Positions 51,459 through 60,803 of a DNA stretch of 64,000 nucleotides are shown here, piece by piece. Both the position numbers and the translations under genes were made by a program. Position 1 is the first letter of the stretch. Each line of letters starts with the position of its first letter. Below the pieces are notes generated by a model, which worked only from the letters and a program-made list of their open reading frames with translations, ran no database searches and had not been told where the DNA came from. This DNA is from an uncultured Flavobacteriales bacterium. GTDB lineage: Bacteria; Bacteroidota; Bacteroidia; Flavobacteriales_G; Salibacteraceae. The DNA is taken from assembly GCA_913057205.1 (NCBI GenBank), contig CAJXNO010000004.1:46026-110025 (forward strand), given 5' to 3'.

Positions 51459-53494
51459 TCTTGTCGTTCCACCTTCATGATCTCGATCCTCCGTTCTCGA
51501 GCAGCTTTCGGACTGTAGATCGAACCCAGTGCATCTGAGGCATCATCGCTCACATCTTGGGCAGCTTTACTCTCGCCATAAGGTATCCGCTCGATCTGTA
51601 GCGCGCCGTTCTCGATGTAGGGAATGAATGTTCCATTGGCATAGCCGCGGATGTAGTTCTCCATGCTTGAGATACGTCGCAGGGTCAAATTCAGGTTGTA
51701 ATCACTGCTGGCCAGTGTACTCGCATAACCTTTCACGGCTAAATTTACTTTGTTGCTGTCTTCCAGCTCTGTCAACAGCACCCGCAGTGCTTTGTCTAAT
51801 TGCTCTAAGCTGCGTTCAAGATCCCGCTCAAAAAAGTCTTGCATCGCATCACCCAATGCCAGTTTATCGTCGGCTTGTAAACCGGATGCATTCAATGCTT
51901 CAACGTAATCGTCTTGCAGCTTCAGGTACGAAACGATGGTTTCTGGATACGATTTTCTTGTGCTTGTAGCTAAGGTTCTGGGATCGGGCTCATCGTTGTG
52001 AAAGTAAAGGGCGATGGGTAAGAGGGTTTGCAATTCCTCTATGTTCTTCGGTTGTTCGATCTCTTTCACCGGTTCATCCGGTACATCGATATCGGCGATG
52101 GTACTGTCTATGCTGTCCGTGTTAACCGCGAGTAAGCTGTCTACGGGTACGAGCGTGTCTACCGGAAGCACTTCGGGTTCTTCTTCCTCAATGATCGGTA
52201 CGGCTTGGTAGATGTCATTGCAGCAGGTTTCATTTCCCTGCTTCTTGATGCCACCTTTTCGGTTCGATGCAAAATGGTATAGACTGTCGCTCAATCGTCC
52301 CATGAAATAGTAGTCATCAGCGGGGGTGTTGATCTCTGGACCAAGGTTTTCAGGTGCATTGCGCGATCCAGGCATTCCGTTGAAACGAAAGACATCAAAA
52401 CCACCAAAGCCATTGAGTCGATTGGAGCTGAAGAACAAGGTGCTGTCGCCATGATCATAGTAAGGCGTAATCTCATCGCCTTCGGTATTCACGTTTGCAC
52501 CTAGGTTGCGAATCCTTGCTGTCGGCTCACCGTCTTTCAGGGTGACGAACCACAAATCCATACCACCTTTTCCTCGCTCCCTATTCGATGCGAATACGAG
52601 GTAGGCTTCATCCTCGTAGCTGATCACAGTGGGTTGGGTGTTGTTGCTCACACCATCGTTAACAGGAGCTGGTAGGGGCTGAGCTGGAGTCCAACTGCCG
52701 TCTTCTTGCAATCGGGTTGCATAGATATCACAAGCACCGAGGCTGCTGCATACACTGAAATAGCAGGTAGTGCCGTCTGGTGTGAAGCTCGCATTGCCCA
52801 CATGCATTTCTTTCATCTGCATCGATGCGGGTACTTCGATCAGTTCCCAGATCGCAGAATCTTTTTGCGCTGCCTTCACCTCGATGAAAACCGGATTTGA
52901 CTTGCGCACTTCGTCTTTCTCATAACGCATCGTAGAGAAGAACATGGTAGTGTCGTTCAGCAGGTAGGGTGATAGCTCGGCATGTCGCGTGTTCAAGCCG
53001 CTGTCTGGCCTGCTCACTTCGTAGTCTGCGGTGTCGTTCTGATGCTCCGATGCCCATTCCGTAGAAATGATCTCATTACGTGCCAAGCGGTACTTTTCAT
53101 CCCTTGCCCGGTAGATCGATTGAAACACCTTCCAGCGATTGATGGCCTCCTGATACTTTCCTTGCTGCTTGAGCATGAGCCCTAGGTAGAGGTGTGCATC
53201 AGGGTATTGGTCTTGACCATCATAGTCAATGCATGCCTCGTAAAACTCAGCAGCACGTTTATAGTTTCGGAGGATACGGTAGGCTTCCCCCGCTTTAAAG
53301 TTCGCCTCCAAGAATTGTGTATCAATCCCGAGCGCTTTCCGATAATAGAATAAGGCACTTTGGTGGTAGCCGTCTTTGAACTCTTTATCGCCCTTGGCGA
53401 TGTATTGCCCAGCCGTTTGTGCACTTGCCGACCAACCCATGCACACCAGGCAAACAATCAAACCGATCTGATATACTAGAGGTAGTCTGGACAT
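51455..53494 (-). CDS. TPR/PD40/OmpA-like T9SS-associated protein
   Basis: 679 aa from the ATG at 53494 (signal peptide ends SASAQ). TPR units at about 30-150 (GQYIAKGDKEFKDGYHQSALFYYRKALGID), PD40 propeller at about 165-425 (STMRYEKDEVRKSN, YLVFASNRERGKGGMDLWFVTL, FFSSNRLNGFGGFDVFRF, YHFASNRKGGIK), a linker, and a C-terminal OmpA fold (VNLAVKGYASTLASSDYNLNLTLRRISSMENYI ... ARERRIEIMKVE). The OmpA loop has GYAS/SSDYN in place of GhTD, so peptidoglycan contact is uncertain. Follows PorP/SprF with a 19-nt overlap, a pairing usual in Bacteroidota secretion and gliding loci. Confidence 0.88.
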   Translation of the reverse strand: MSRLPLVYQIGLIVCLVCMGWSASAQTAGQYIAKGDKEFKDGYHQSALFYYRKALGIDTQFLEANFKAGEAYRILRNYKRAAEFYEACIDYDGQDQYPDAHLYLGLMLKQQGKYQEAINRWKVFQSIYRARDEKYRLARNEIISTEWASEHQNDTADYEVSRPDSGLNTRHAELSPYLLNDTTMFFSTMRYEKDEVRKSNPVFIEVKAAQKDSAIWELIEVPASMQMKEMHVGNASFTPDGTTCYFSVCSSLGACDIYATRLQEDGSWTPAQPLPAPVNDGVSNNTQPTVISYEDEAYLVFASNRERGKGGMDLWFVTLKDGEPTARIRNLGANVNTEGDEITPYYDHGDSTLFFSSNRLNGFGGFDVFRFNGMPGSRNAPENLGPEINTPADDYYFMGRLSDSLYHFASNRKGGIKKQGNETCCNDIYQAVPIIEEEEPEVLPVDTLVPVDSLLAVNTDSIDSTIADIDVPDEPVKEIEQPKNIEELQTLLPIALYFHNDEPDPRTLATSTRKSYPETIVSYLKLQDDYVEALNASGLQADDKLALGDAMQDFFERDLERSLEQLDKALRVLLTELEDSNKVNLAVKGYASTLASSDYNLNLTLRRISSMENYIRGYANGTFIPYIENGALQIERIPYGESKAAQDVSDDASDALGSIYSPKAARERRIEIMKVERQE

Positions 53495-54486
53495 TGCCTT
53501 AAGCGCTTCACTTTTTCTCTTACGGTGGATAAGGTGTAGATCACCGCAAACTCCCATCCCCCTCGGTACCTGCTCGCAGGCTGTAGGCTAGACAAATTCA
53601 CATCATAAGCTCCACCCACATAGAGTCCGCCTGTTTGAAAGCCCGCCGAAACATTGAGAGCATCCGCCGTTCTTCCCCAAAGGCCAAGTTGAACCGATTG
53701 AGGCTTCACCGGACCGGTGCTTAAATGATATCGAATGGCCGAGCCGAGCAAGAGTTCATCCTGCGTTCCTTGTCGCATAAACTGCACAGCTGGCATCAGA
53801 TCCCACGCCGCTACGATCGGCACCGATGAGAACACGTGTAGGTTATGCCGTTGTTGCTGGATGACTGCGTAGGCAGCATTAAAGCTGCGGTCGGGTTCGT
53901 TGATGTTGTACAGTGCATATCCTAAGCCCACCCTCAGTCGCTCGCTTTGCTTGTACTCCAAGAAGCTTCCACCAGCAACATTGAGGAACATGGCGTTGTC
54001 TATCCTGTTCCCGGGATCGGCGCTTATGAGCTGATCATCGTAGCGGATTCCGTTGAATTGATCACCAAAGCTGAGGCGAGAATAATCAATGCTTTGCTGG
54101 TAACCACCACCGCTCACCCCGAGGTGCAGCTTCAGTTTACTCGTGATTGGAATATGTCCAGCGATGAAAATCTGCAGATGTGTGCTGGTCAAGCTTGACA
54201 ATCCCGCCTGGTCTTGGGCGAGGTGAATACCCACACCGATTGGTTTCAGTCCGAGTGGACCGTTCACATCTACACCACCTCCAAACGTCCGGAAGGGCTG
54301 AGGCGAAACCGAGATCCACTGCTGGCGGATTACACCGCTGAATCGGTAAGTGGCATCGAAATGTCCAGTGAACGCCGGATTGGTAAACAATGGCGTAGCA
54401 AAGAATTGTGAGAAATGGATGTCTTGTGCCTGAAGTCCAAAGCCCACGAAGCAAAACAGCACTAGGTATGTTGTGATCCTTCTCAA
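53476..54486 (-). CDS. PorP/SprF family type IX secretion-associated outer-membrane protein
   Basis: 336 aa. Initiates at TTG 54486, overlapping the upstream stop as TTGA; the signal peptide follows at once (ending LQAQ). PorP/SprF marks: DIHFSQFFATPLFTNPAFTG at the mature N-terminus, YRFSGVIRQQW, GVDVNGPLGLKPIGVGIHLAQDQAGLS, LHLGVSGGGYQQSIDYSRL, LRVGLGYALYNINEPDRSF, and AIRYHLSTGPVKPQSVQLGLWGR. SprF-like proteins are needed for export of the cotranscribed type B CTD protein; the gene order here fits exactly. Outer-membrane beta-barrel. Confidence 0.93.
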   Translation of the reverse strand: MRRITTYLVLFCFVGFGLQAQDIHFSQFFATPLFTNPAFTGHFDATYRFSGVIRQQWISVSPQPFRTFGGGVDVNGPLGLKPIGVGIHLAQDQAGLSSLTSTHLQIFIAGHIPITSKLKLHLGVSGGGYQQSIDYSRLSFGDQFNGIRYDDQLISADPGNRIDNAMFLNVAGGSFLEYKQSERLRVGLGYALYNINEPDRSFNAAYAVIQQQRHNLHVFSSVPIVAAWDLMPAVQFMRQGTQDELLLGSAIRYHLSTGPVKPQSVQLGLWGRTADALNVSAGFQTGGLYVGGAYDVNLSSLQPASRYRGGWEFAVIYTLSTVREKVKRLRQCPDYL

Positions 54487-57400
54487 TCCAGCTTACTGAT
54501 GTTTCCTTTCGCAGTGTAGACTTCTTGGGTCGGACAGGTTACTTCGAGCTGGTAGACATAAATGCCCATTTCAGCTTGTTCTCCCTTGTAGGTTCCATCC
54601 CAGCCCGTGCTCTGATCTTCACTCCGGAAGACCTCATTACCCCAGCGATCATGAATCAATAATAGCATGGATTCAATGTTCCGCCCTTCAACCAATAGGA
54701 GGTCATTGACCCCGTCGCCATTCGGTGTAAATGCCGTTGGCAAGTAGATCTCAGGGGTGTCGCACAGGATCTCGTACGGACGAACAGAAACCGTGTCGCT
54801 GAAACTGCATTGGTCGTTCTCATTATCGGTTACCGTCCAGATGTAGTCTGTAGCTTCTTTCGGTCTTACCTGAGGGGTAGCGCTTCTCGGATTGTCCATG
54901 TAATCGGTTGGCGACCATGAGAAGCTGATATTGCCATTAGTTGGTCTACCGCTCAATTGGATCAACTGTCCGCGATAAAAGGTGTCTACATCAGCTGTAG
55001 CTTCCACCAGCGCACGGTCCAACGCTGCCACCGTTAGGCTGACAGAATCTCTTGCAGTACAACCATCTACTCGGTTGCTGATGGCAGTAAGGAAGAACGT
55101 AGTGGCCGTATCAAGGTTCACTTCGATGAAGTTGAGCTCGGTGGAAGCGATGGCATCGGCGGTGTCATTCGAGTACCCGCCTAAGGTCCAGATGTAGGTG
55201 AAGGTGTTCAGTGGGTTTTCAGACAGCGCTTCCACACGGAAAAGGTCGTTGCGACACACCGTGCTATCCGTGGTCAAGTAGAGGTCTAAGTCACTTTGGG
55301 TTACGCTCAATGTATCGAACATTGGGCACCCTTCCGAATTGATGGTTCTGAAGTAGAATCGTGTAATGGGGTCTGATAAGTCGTCGATGAGCAGCACACT
55401 GTCTTCATCGATCACCGATTCAAAGCTTGGATCCAAACTCCACGCAAAGCTGTCTGCAGCACCGAAAGCGGTGCCGCTTACTTCAAAAGGTGTGAAGCTG
55501 GAGCAGACAATGGTGTCACCATATGTTTCAATGGGATAGCGATCTATAACAATGTCCTGTAACACGCGCTCTTGGCAGCCGCCATAGTCAATCACCATTA
55601 AGAAGGTGGTGGTACGATTCACACTGGCGGTGGGGTTCAAGATGCCTGCATTGCTCACCAACTCGCTGGGCTGCCAGCTGATGGAAGCATTGCTCAAATC
55701 CGTATAAAGTGAAGGGTCAGGTCCGAGTACGGCTTCTTCGTTATTGCATCGCTCCAAAGCAGGAAGCACATAGTTCGTGTCTTGTGCGATTGTTATCGTA
55801 CGGATCAACGTGTCGCTAAAATTACAGCTCTGTGGGTCGCTCACGATGAGTGTGACATCATAGGTGCCGCTGCTGTTGTAGGTTATACTTGGATTGATGG
55901 CGGTGGATGTTTGTCCATTTCCAAAGTCCCAAAAGAAGCTGGTATTGGATTGAACCACGCTGTTGTTCTGAACCGTTGCCGTAAACGGCGCACACGCAAA
56001 ACTGGGAATGTTGAAATCAGCTACGATGATCGGCAATTGAAAATCGATCTTGAAGACGGCATTGTTGCAATTTATGCTGCCATTGGTGGTCGACCAAGCC
56101 CCTGGGTCTGGCTCGATCGGGAAGTCGTCGAACCCACCGCAGCTGGCGCAAACAGAGTGGTAGATCTTTCCACCTCGATCGAATCGACTGGTACCACCAT
56201 CCACATGGTCATCGCTGCTTGTTCCGCCGTAAAAAGTGCCGAACTCTAATCCCGTGGCGTCAGGACGCAGTACCGCCAAATAGAAGTCGTTCCCAAAGAA
56301 GTCAGGCTGAGACTGAAATGCATCTTGGGTAACCGGTAGGTCACGCACATCACTTACGTTGCTGTTTCCATTCAGCGATCCACCCCATCCGCTGAGGTAG
56401 ATCGAGTTGCACACATCTACCAAGAACGCGGTAGGAGAGATGTTCGGTCTACCCGGTGTACTGCCAAATTGAGTGGTCCAAACGCGGTCACTCAGGTCTG
56501 AGGTTAAGGCTGCGAGCATCTGCCCCCCGCCAACATCCGAAAAACTCACATTGAAAATGAAACCAGGGAACTCGTTTTCCGTTTGACCAAATACCGTAGG
56601 ACGACCATCGCGGTCAACCTGAACAAAGTAAACTTGATCATACGAGGAAGTTCCAAAGTAGGTGCTGCGATTCAATGTATTGCCATCACTGCTCAACCTT
56701 GCCACAAAGCCATCCACATCACCGCGGAGCGTTGGATAAAGAGCCCCAGTGGTGTTAGGTAGGGTTCCCGACCGGGTACCTCCCGCAATGTATACGTCGC
56801 CAGATTCTGCTACATCCACACTGTAAATCGCATCATTCGAGATGCCACCGAAATAGCTGGACCAAAGCAATTCATCTAAAACAGGCGAGAACTTGGCGAT
56901 GACCCCATCCTGCATGCCTCCGCGGTTCTGTTGAAAGGAACCTGCTGTCGACAAGTTGTTGCTGTTGGTGGACGATACCACGTAAACGTTGCCATCATCG
57001 TCAAGATCGATCTCACCCCGGTACTCATCCGAATAGTTGTAGGCCAGATCTGTAGCAAGGTTTAAACCGTCATTGCCGCTGCCTCCAAAGTAGGTGGAGC
57101 CGATCAAGTTGGTGCCGGCGCTATTGAAGCCCGTTACGAAGATGTCTGTGCCCTCTGGATAATTAAAGATCACCGTAGTAGAGTTGCCACCGCTGAATTG
57201 ATTGTCGAAGGCCGTATTGGTGGTAGGAAAATCATCGGATCCAGTAGCGCCGAATACATAGAGGTTGCCAACGTCATTCACCACCATGCTGTGCGGGGTT
57301 TCATCTTCTTCACCGCCTAAAAAGGTACTGAAGAGCAGTCCGGTTCCGGTTGAATTGAACTTGGTGATGCTGATGTCGAAATTTCCATCGTTGAAACTCA

Positions 57401-58241
57401 AGTCATAGGCGCCGGTAGTGGTAGGGTAGTTGTTGCCAAAAACGATCCCACCCGCGTAGAGGTTACCATCCTTATCGGGGGTTGCGCTGAATCCCCAGTT
57501 ATCGACCCCAGCGCCGGTGTAGGTAGAGAACACAATTTCCGGGTCAATGACGATCGGGAGTGATGGGTCATGGTCTTTGATCGCATAGCGCACTTTATCC
57601 TCATCCACTACGAAACCGGCTTCCAGCTGCACACTGTCACCACGATGAATCTGGTAAACGTAGGGCTTACCTTCGATCATATCGAGGAAGCTGAGTCCAA
57701 GCTTCAAATCACCATCTCGATCAACCGACAAGTCGTTGACGCCTTCAAATCGAAGTTGAATTTGATCGAGGTCAGCTCCCGCTTCGGCGTGAAACTCATA
57801 CTTCAGTCGATTACCCCGCTTCATCACCCACAGGTCAATACCGGCATAGAGCTCTTCGTAGATCACCGTTTTAGACGGGTGAAGCTTGCTTACCCATGTG
57901 CTCTCGTCTGCGCCGAGGTAGTAGTTGTAGTAATGCGATTGAAATCCTTTCTGCTTGACTTGAGGAAAAGCTTGTGCCCCTTCAAAATGAATCTTGAATG
58001 CATGATGCGGAACCGAGGTGCTGGGCGGTAGTTCCTTGTGGTGGATCTGTTTCAGCACGCTGCCGTCCATCAAGTGGAAGGTCATGGCGTTCGTCTCCAA
58101 GAACAATGCTCCATGTGGAATATCTGTCTTGAAGAGAAAGGCGCCTTTCCATTGCCCACGATTCTCCACAAAGCCATCTTCTGCGAACAGGTGGTTGCTC
58201 ACGAGAACGATGGTGATGATGGTGAAAAGCTGTTTTAGCAT
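54483..58241 (-). CDS. Large secreted protein with SBBP repeats, PKD and gliding-associated type B C-terminal domain
   Basis: 1252 aa. Signal peptide (ending LFAE); an N-terminal DUF7948-like domain (GFVENRGQWKGAFLF ... YEELYAGIDLWVMKRGNRLKYEFH); SBBP beta-propeller repeats at about 240-730 (STYFGGSGNDG, SSYFGGISNDAIYSVDVAESGDVYIAGGT, TFYGGTSSDD); one PKD domain (FFWDFGNGQTSTAINPSITYN); several Ig-like segments; and a type B CTD (LPTAFTPNGDGVNDLLLV ... DGTYKGEQAEMGIYVYQLEV). It is exported by T9SS and probably acts as a surface adhesin. First gene of a four-gene overlapping operon with PorP/SprF, an OmpA-like protein and a glycosyltransferase. Confidence 0.9.
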   Translation of the reverse strand: MLKQLFTIITIVLVSNHLFAEDGFVENRGQWKGAFLFKTDIPHGALFLETNAMTFHLMDGSVLKQIHHKELPPSTSVPHHAFKIHFEGAQAFPQVKQKGFQSHYYNYYLGADESTWVSKLHPSKTVIYEELYAGIDLWVMKRGNRLKYEFHAEAGADLDQIQLRFEGVNDLSVDRDGDLKLGLSFLDMIEGKPYVYQIHRGDSVQLEAGFVVDEDKVRYAIKDHDPSLPIVIDPEIVFSTYTGAGVDNWGFSATPDKDGNLYAGGIVFGNNYPTTTGAYDLSFNDGNFDISITKFNSTGTGLLFSTFLGGEEDETPHSMVVNDVGNLYVFGATGSDDFPTTNTAFDNQFSGGNSTTVIFNYPEGTDIFVTGFNSAGTNLIGSTYFGGSGNDGLNLATDLAYNYSDEYRGEIDLDDDGNVYVVSSTNSNNLSTAGSFQQNRGGMQDGVIAKFSPVLDELLWSSYFGGISNDAIYSVDVAESGDVYIAGGTRSGTLPNTTGALYPTLRGDVDGFVARLSSDGNTLNRSTYFGTSSYDQVYFVQVDRDGRPTVFGQTENEFPGFIFNVSFSDVGGGQMLAALTSDLSDRVWTTQFGSTPGRPNISPTAFLVDVCNSIYLSGWGGSLNGNSNVSDVRDLPVTQDAFQSQPDFFGNDFYLAVLRPDATGLEFGTFYGGTSSDDHVDGGTSRFDRGGKIYHSVCASCGGFDDFPIEPDPGAWSTTNGSINCNNAVFKIDFQLPIIVADFNIPSFACAPFTATVQNNSVVQSNTSFFWDFGNGQTSTAINPSITYNSSGTYDVTLIVSDPQSCNFSDTLIRTITIAQDTNYVLPALERCNNEEAVLGPDPSLYTDLSNASISWQPSELVSNAGILNPTASVNRTTTFLMVIDYGGCQERVLQDIVIDRYPIETYGDTIVCSSFTPFEVSGTAFGAADSFAWSLDPSFESVIDEDSVLLIDDLSDPITRFYFRTINSEGCPMFDTLSVTQSDLDLYLTTDSTVCRNDLFRVEALSENPLNTFTYIWTLGGYSNDTADAIASTELNFIEVNLDTATTFFLTAISNRVDGCTARDSVSLTVAALDRALVEATADVDTFYRGQLIQLSGRPTNGNISFSWSPTDYMDNPRSATPQVRPKEATDYIWTVTDNENDQCSFSDTVSVRPYEILCDTPEIYLPTAFTPNGDGVNDLLLVEGRNIESMLLLIHDRWGNEVFRSEDQSTGWDGTYKGEQAEMGIYVYQLEVTCPTQEVYTAKGNISKLD

Positions 58242-58306
58242 GGAATCAACGGTAAAAGTAAAGACTAAATTCAGCGCGAAAGGTTGGAAGCTGAATAGAA
58301 TTTATC

Positions 58307-58325
58307 AAACGGATTCGCGCAAGTG
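58307..58325. repeat. 19-bp intergenic sequence also found at 3771-3789
   Basis: AAACGGATTCGCGCAAGTG matches 18 of 19 bases at 3771-3789. Both copies are intergenic and on the same strand; one precedes the candidate RNA element, the other precedes the 192-aa membrane protein gene. A chance match cannot be excluded. Confidence 0.4.
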
Positions 58326-58388
58326 AGATTGTTGCGAAACTCAAATAGCACCGATAATTCGTTTACTTTGTATTTCAAAGTGAACCAA

Positions 58389-58967
58389 ATGGCTGAAACC
58401 AATCCTTCTTTAGATACGCTGAAAGACATCCGTGCGCTCATGGAACGAAGCTCTCGCTTCATTTCTCTGAGTGGATTGGCGGGGGTGTTCAGTGGACTTT
58501 TCGCCCTCGTTGGCGCAGCGGCGACTTATTGGCGGGTGAACCTCGCGCCGTGGGCAGTACGTGATCAAGACACGCGATTCGGAACGGGTAACATCGTACA
58601 CATTGATCCGGATGTAGCCTGGTTTCTGGCCTTAGACGCTTTGATTGTACTGTTTGCGTCTGTTCTCGTTGCGTACTATTTCACCAAACGAAAAGCAGAT
58701 CGTACCAAGCAAGCCTTGTGGGGTACGGGTAGCAGGATGATGCTCTTTAACCTGAGCGTGCCGTTAATCACGGGCGGACTCTTCTGCCTGCTCTTGTTTT
58801 ATCATGGTTTGATCGGACTCATCGCCCCAGCTTCGCTGATCTTCTATGGCCTTGCGCTCATGAATGCGGGTCGATTCAGTTTGCAGGAGATCAGTTACCT
58901 CGGCTTATCGGAGATCCTTCTCGGACTGGTTGCCTTTCTGTGTTTGGGCAATGGACTGCTTTTCTAA
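58389..58967 (+). CDS. Multi-pass membrane protein paired with a winged-helix regulator
   Basis: 192 aa from the ATG at 58389, preceded by a -7-like TTACTTTG at 58363-58370. N-terminal soluble helix (LDTLKDIRALMERSSRF), then about five transmembrane helices (FISLSGLAGVFSGLFALVGAAATYW, FLALDALIVLFASVLVAYYF, MLFNLSVPLITGGLFCLLLFY, LIAPASLIFYGLALMNA, LGLSEILLGLVAFLCLGNGLLF). No family name recalled with certainty. The regulator gene starts 62 bp downstream and the two are probably one transcript. Confidence 0.75.
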   Translation: MAETNPSLDTLKDIRALMERSSRFISLSGLAGVFSGLFALVGAAATYWRVNLAPWAVRDQDTRFGTGNIVHIDPDVAWFLALDALIVLFASVLVAYYFTKRKADRTKQALWGTGSRMMLFNLSVPLITGGLFCLLLFYHGLIGLIAPASLIFYGLALMNAGRFSLQEISYLGLSEILLGLVAFLCLGNGLLF

Positions 58968-59029
58968 GCTGTGGGTTTCGGTTTGCTTCACATTGTCTAC
59001 GGCATACTCATGTACATCCGGCACAAACG

Positions 59030-59329
59030 ATGAAGGGCATCATCCATCAGCTGGATAAGGCGTTTGAGAACAGGATTCGTCTTGGACTCATGTCAGTGCT
59101 GTCCGTCAACGACTGGGTGGAGTTCAATGAACTCAAACAACTCCTGGACGTGACCGATGGTAACCTCGCCAGCCATATCAGCGCGTTGGAGAAGAAAGGT
59201 TTCATCGCCGTGCGCAAACGCTTTGTGGGTAAGAAGCCAAATACCTCATTTCAGATCACCGACGAGGGCAAGACAGCCTTCGATAATCACCTCAAAGCCC
59301 TTGAAAATTTGCTGAGGCAACAAGGCTAA
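59030..59329 (+). CDS. Winged-helix transcriptional regulator
   Basis: 99 aa from the ATG at 59030. A single winged-helix domain: ENRIRLGLMSVLSVNDWVEFNELKQLLDVTDGNLASHISALEKKGFIAVRKRFVGKKPNTSFQITDEGKTAF. The recognition helix is GNLASHISALE and the wing is KRFVGKKPNTSFQIT; this is the small HTH_34/MarR-like type common next to membrane proteins in Bacteroidota. It probably regulates its own operon. No sensor domain is present. Confidence 0.87.
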   Translation: MKGIIHQLDKAFENRIRLGLMSVLSVNDWVEFNELKQLLDVTDGNLASHISALEKKGFIAVRKRFVGKKPNTSFQITDEGKTAFDNHLKALENLLRQQG

Positions 59330-59358
59330 GATTCATGGAATGTGTGTATTTTTAGCGC

Positions 59359-60126
59359 ATGCATTTCATTCCACAGAACCTAAAGTACCTGAGAAAAGAC
59401 CGGTCTTGGACCCAAGATCAAATGGCGAAGCACTTGGGTGTGAAGCGCTCTTTGATCGGTGCCTACGAAGAGGGACGAGCTGACCCGCGCATCTCCTTTT
59501 TACTGTTGGTGTGTCAGAAGTTCAAACTGACGATGGACGACTTGGTTGGACGAGACCTTAGCGAGGAAGGCGTCAAACCCATTGACCTTTCCGGACAAAG
59601 CTTGCGCATCTTACCGGTGCACATTGATCCAGCCAGCAATACCGAACGAGCTAGTTTGGTTCCCATCAAGGCTGCAGCTGGTTATTTGAATGGCTACGGC
59701 GATGTTGAATTCATAGAACAATTGCCGGTATTCTCATTGCCCTATGCCGAAGTGGGTGACCACAAGACCTACCGTATTTTTCAGGTCTCTGGTGATAGCA
59801 TGCTGCCGGTGAAGCCAGGATCCTATGTTATTGGTAGTTATGTCTTGGATTGGAATGACGTGAAGAACGATCAATGCTACATTGTGGTGAGCAGATCGGA
59901 AGGCATCGTCTATAAACGATTACTGAACAACCTAAGGGACGGTCACTTTACACTCAAGTCTGATAATCCGGCTTATGAGCCGATACAAATCGAGGCCGGT
60001 GAGGTGTTGGAACTTTGGAAAGCCGAGGGGTTGACCACCTTTGAATTGCCGGAGCCCTCATCCATTCCGGCCCAACTTGAGCAATCGCTTAAGGAAATAC
60101 AGCAACGCCTGGATGCGCTGAAATAA
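59359..60126 (+). CDS. XRE-type regulator with S24 (LexA/CI-like) peptidase domain
   Basis: 255 aa. An N-terminal HTH_3 domain (LKYLRKDRSWTQDQMAKHLGVKRSLIGAYEEGRADP, 8-43), then a linker with KAAAGYLNGYGDVEFIE and an S24 domain containing FQVSGDSMLPV (catalytic Ser) and GIVYKRLLNNL (catalytic Lys). The dyad is intact, so autocleavage or a sensing role as in LexA/CI is possible; the Ala-Gly in AAAGY may be the scissile site (inference). The C-terminus is helical. It may be a remnant of a prophage-type repressor or a chromosomal stress regulator; no phage genes are nearby. Confidence 0.9.
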   Translation: MHFIPQNLKYLRKDRSWTQDQMAKHLGVKRSLIGAYEEGRADPRISFLLLVCQKFKLTMDDLVGRDLSEEGVKPIDLSGQSLRILPVHIDPASNTERASLVPIKAAAGYLNGYGDVEFIEQLPVFSLPYAEVGDHKTYRIFQVSGDSMLPVKPGSYVIGSYVLDWNDVKNDQCYIVVSRSEGIVYKRLLNNLRDGHFTLKSDNPAYEPIQIEAGEVLELWKAEGLTTFELPEPSSIPAQLEQSLKEIQQRLDALK

Positions 60127-60153
60127 CACTTTATGAGTAAACAGTAAGAAGAA

Positions 60154-60779
60154 ATGAAAGTGGTGCTGCGCGACTTGACCCTAGCAGATTATACCGACCT
60201 GAAAGAATCGATTATCGAGGCCTACTCGGGAAGTAGGATGAGTCATTGGCGGGAGGAGAACATCGCGCGGCTGCTGGAAACCTTTCCTGAAGGACAAGTC
60301 TGCATTGAAATAAACAATAAGGTGTTGCCGTAGCCTTGTCGCTGATCTTGGATTACGATCGTTTCGGCGATAAGCATACCTATGTAGACGTTACGGGTAA
60401 CTATCAATTCAATACGCACGACCCTAACGGCGATGTGCTGTATGGAATAGAAGTGTTCGTTCGCCCAGATTACCGGGGTCTGCGCTTGGCACGACGACTC
60501 TACGATGCACGAAAAGAACTGTGCGAAAGCCTCAACCTCAAAGGCATCATCGCCGGAGGCAGCATTCCTGGCTACGCCAAATTTGCGGAAGACATCGCAC
60601 CATTGGAATGCATCGAAAAAGTGCGACTGAACGAGGTCTACGATCCGATTTTAAGCTTTCAATTGGCCAATAATTTTCACGTCCGCCGTATCTTGAACAA
60701 CTACCTCGAGGGCGATTATCAAACCAAACAGTACGCCACGCTGATTGAATGGATCAATGTGTACTATGAGCCGAAGTAG
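60154..60779 (+). pseudogene. GNAT N-acetyltransferase part of a broken GNAT/nitrilase fusion gene
   Basis: From the ATG at 60154 the frame reads MKVVLRDLTLADYTDL ... QVCIEINNKV and stops at a TAG at 60331-60333. One frame over, the protein continues as VAVALSLILDYDRFGDKHTY ... to a stop at 60777. Adding one base near 60322-60325 restores an unbroken GNAT domain, with the acetyl-CoA motif VRPDYRGLRLARRLYDARKEL. The second frame stays open in phase across the TAG at 60777 into the nitrilase gene. Relatives such as Bacillus YhcX have GNAT and carbon-nitrogen hydrolase domains in one chain of about 510 aa. So this is probably a decayed fusion gene, unless the frameshift is a sequencing error. 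Confidence 0.75.
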
Positions 60780-60803
60780 AAGCTCATCAACCGCGATAAA
60801 TCG

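Noticed and set aside
59359..60126. S24 regulator as evidence for a prophage
   Set aside because: No integrase, structural or lysis genes are nearby; single S24/XRE regulators are common in chromosomes.
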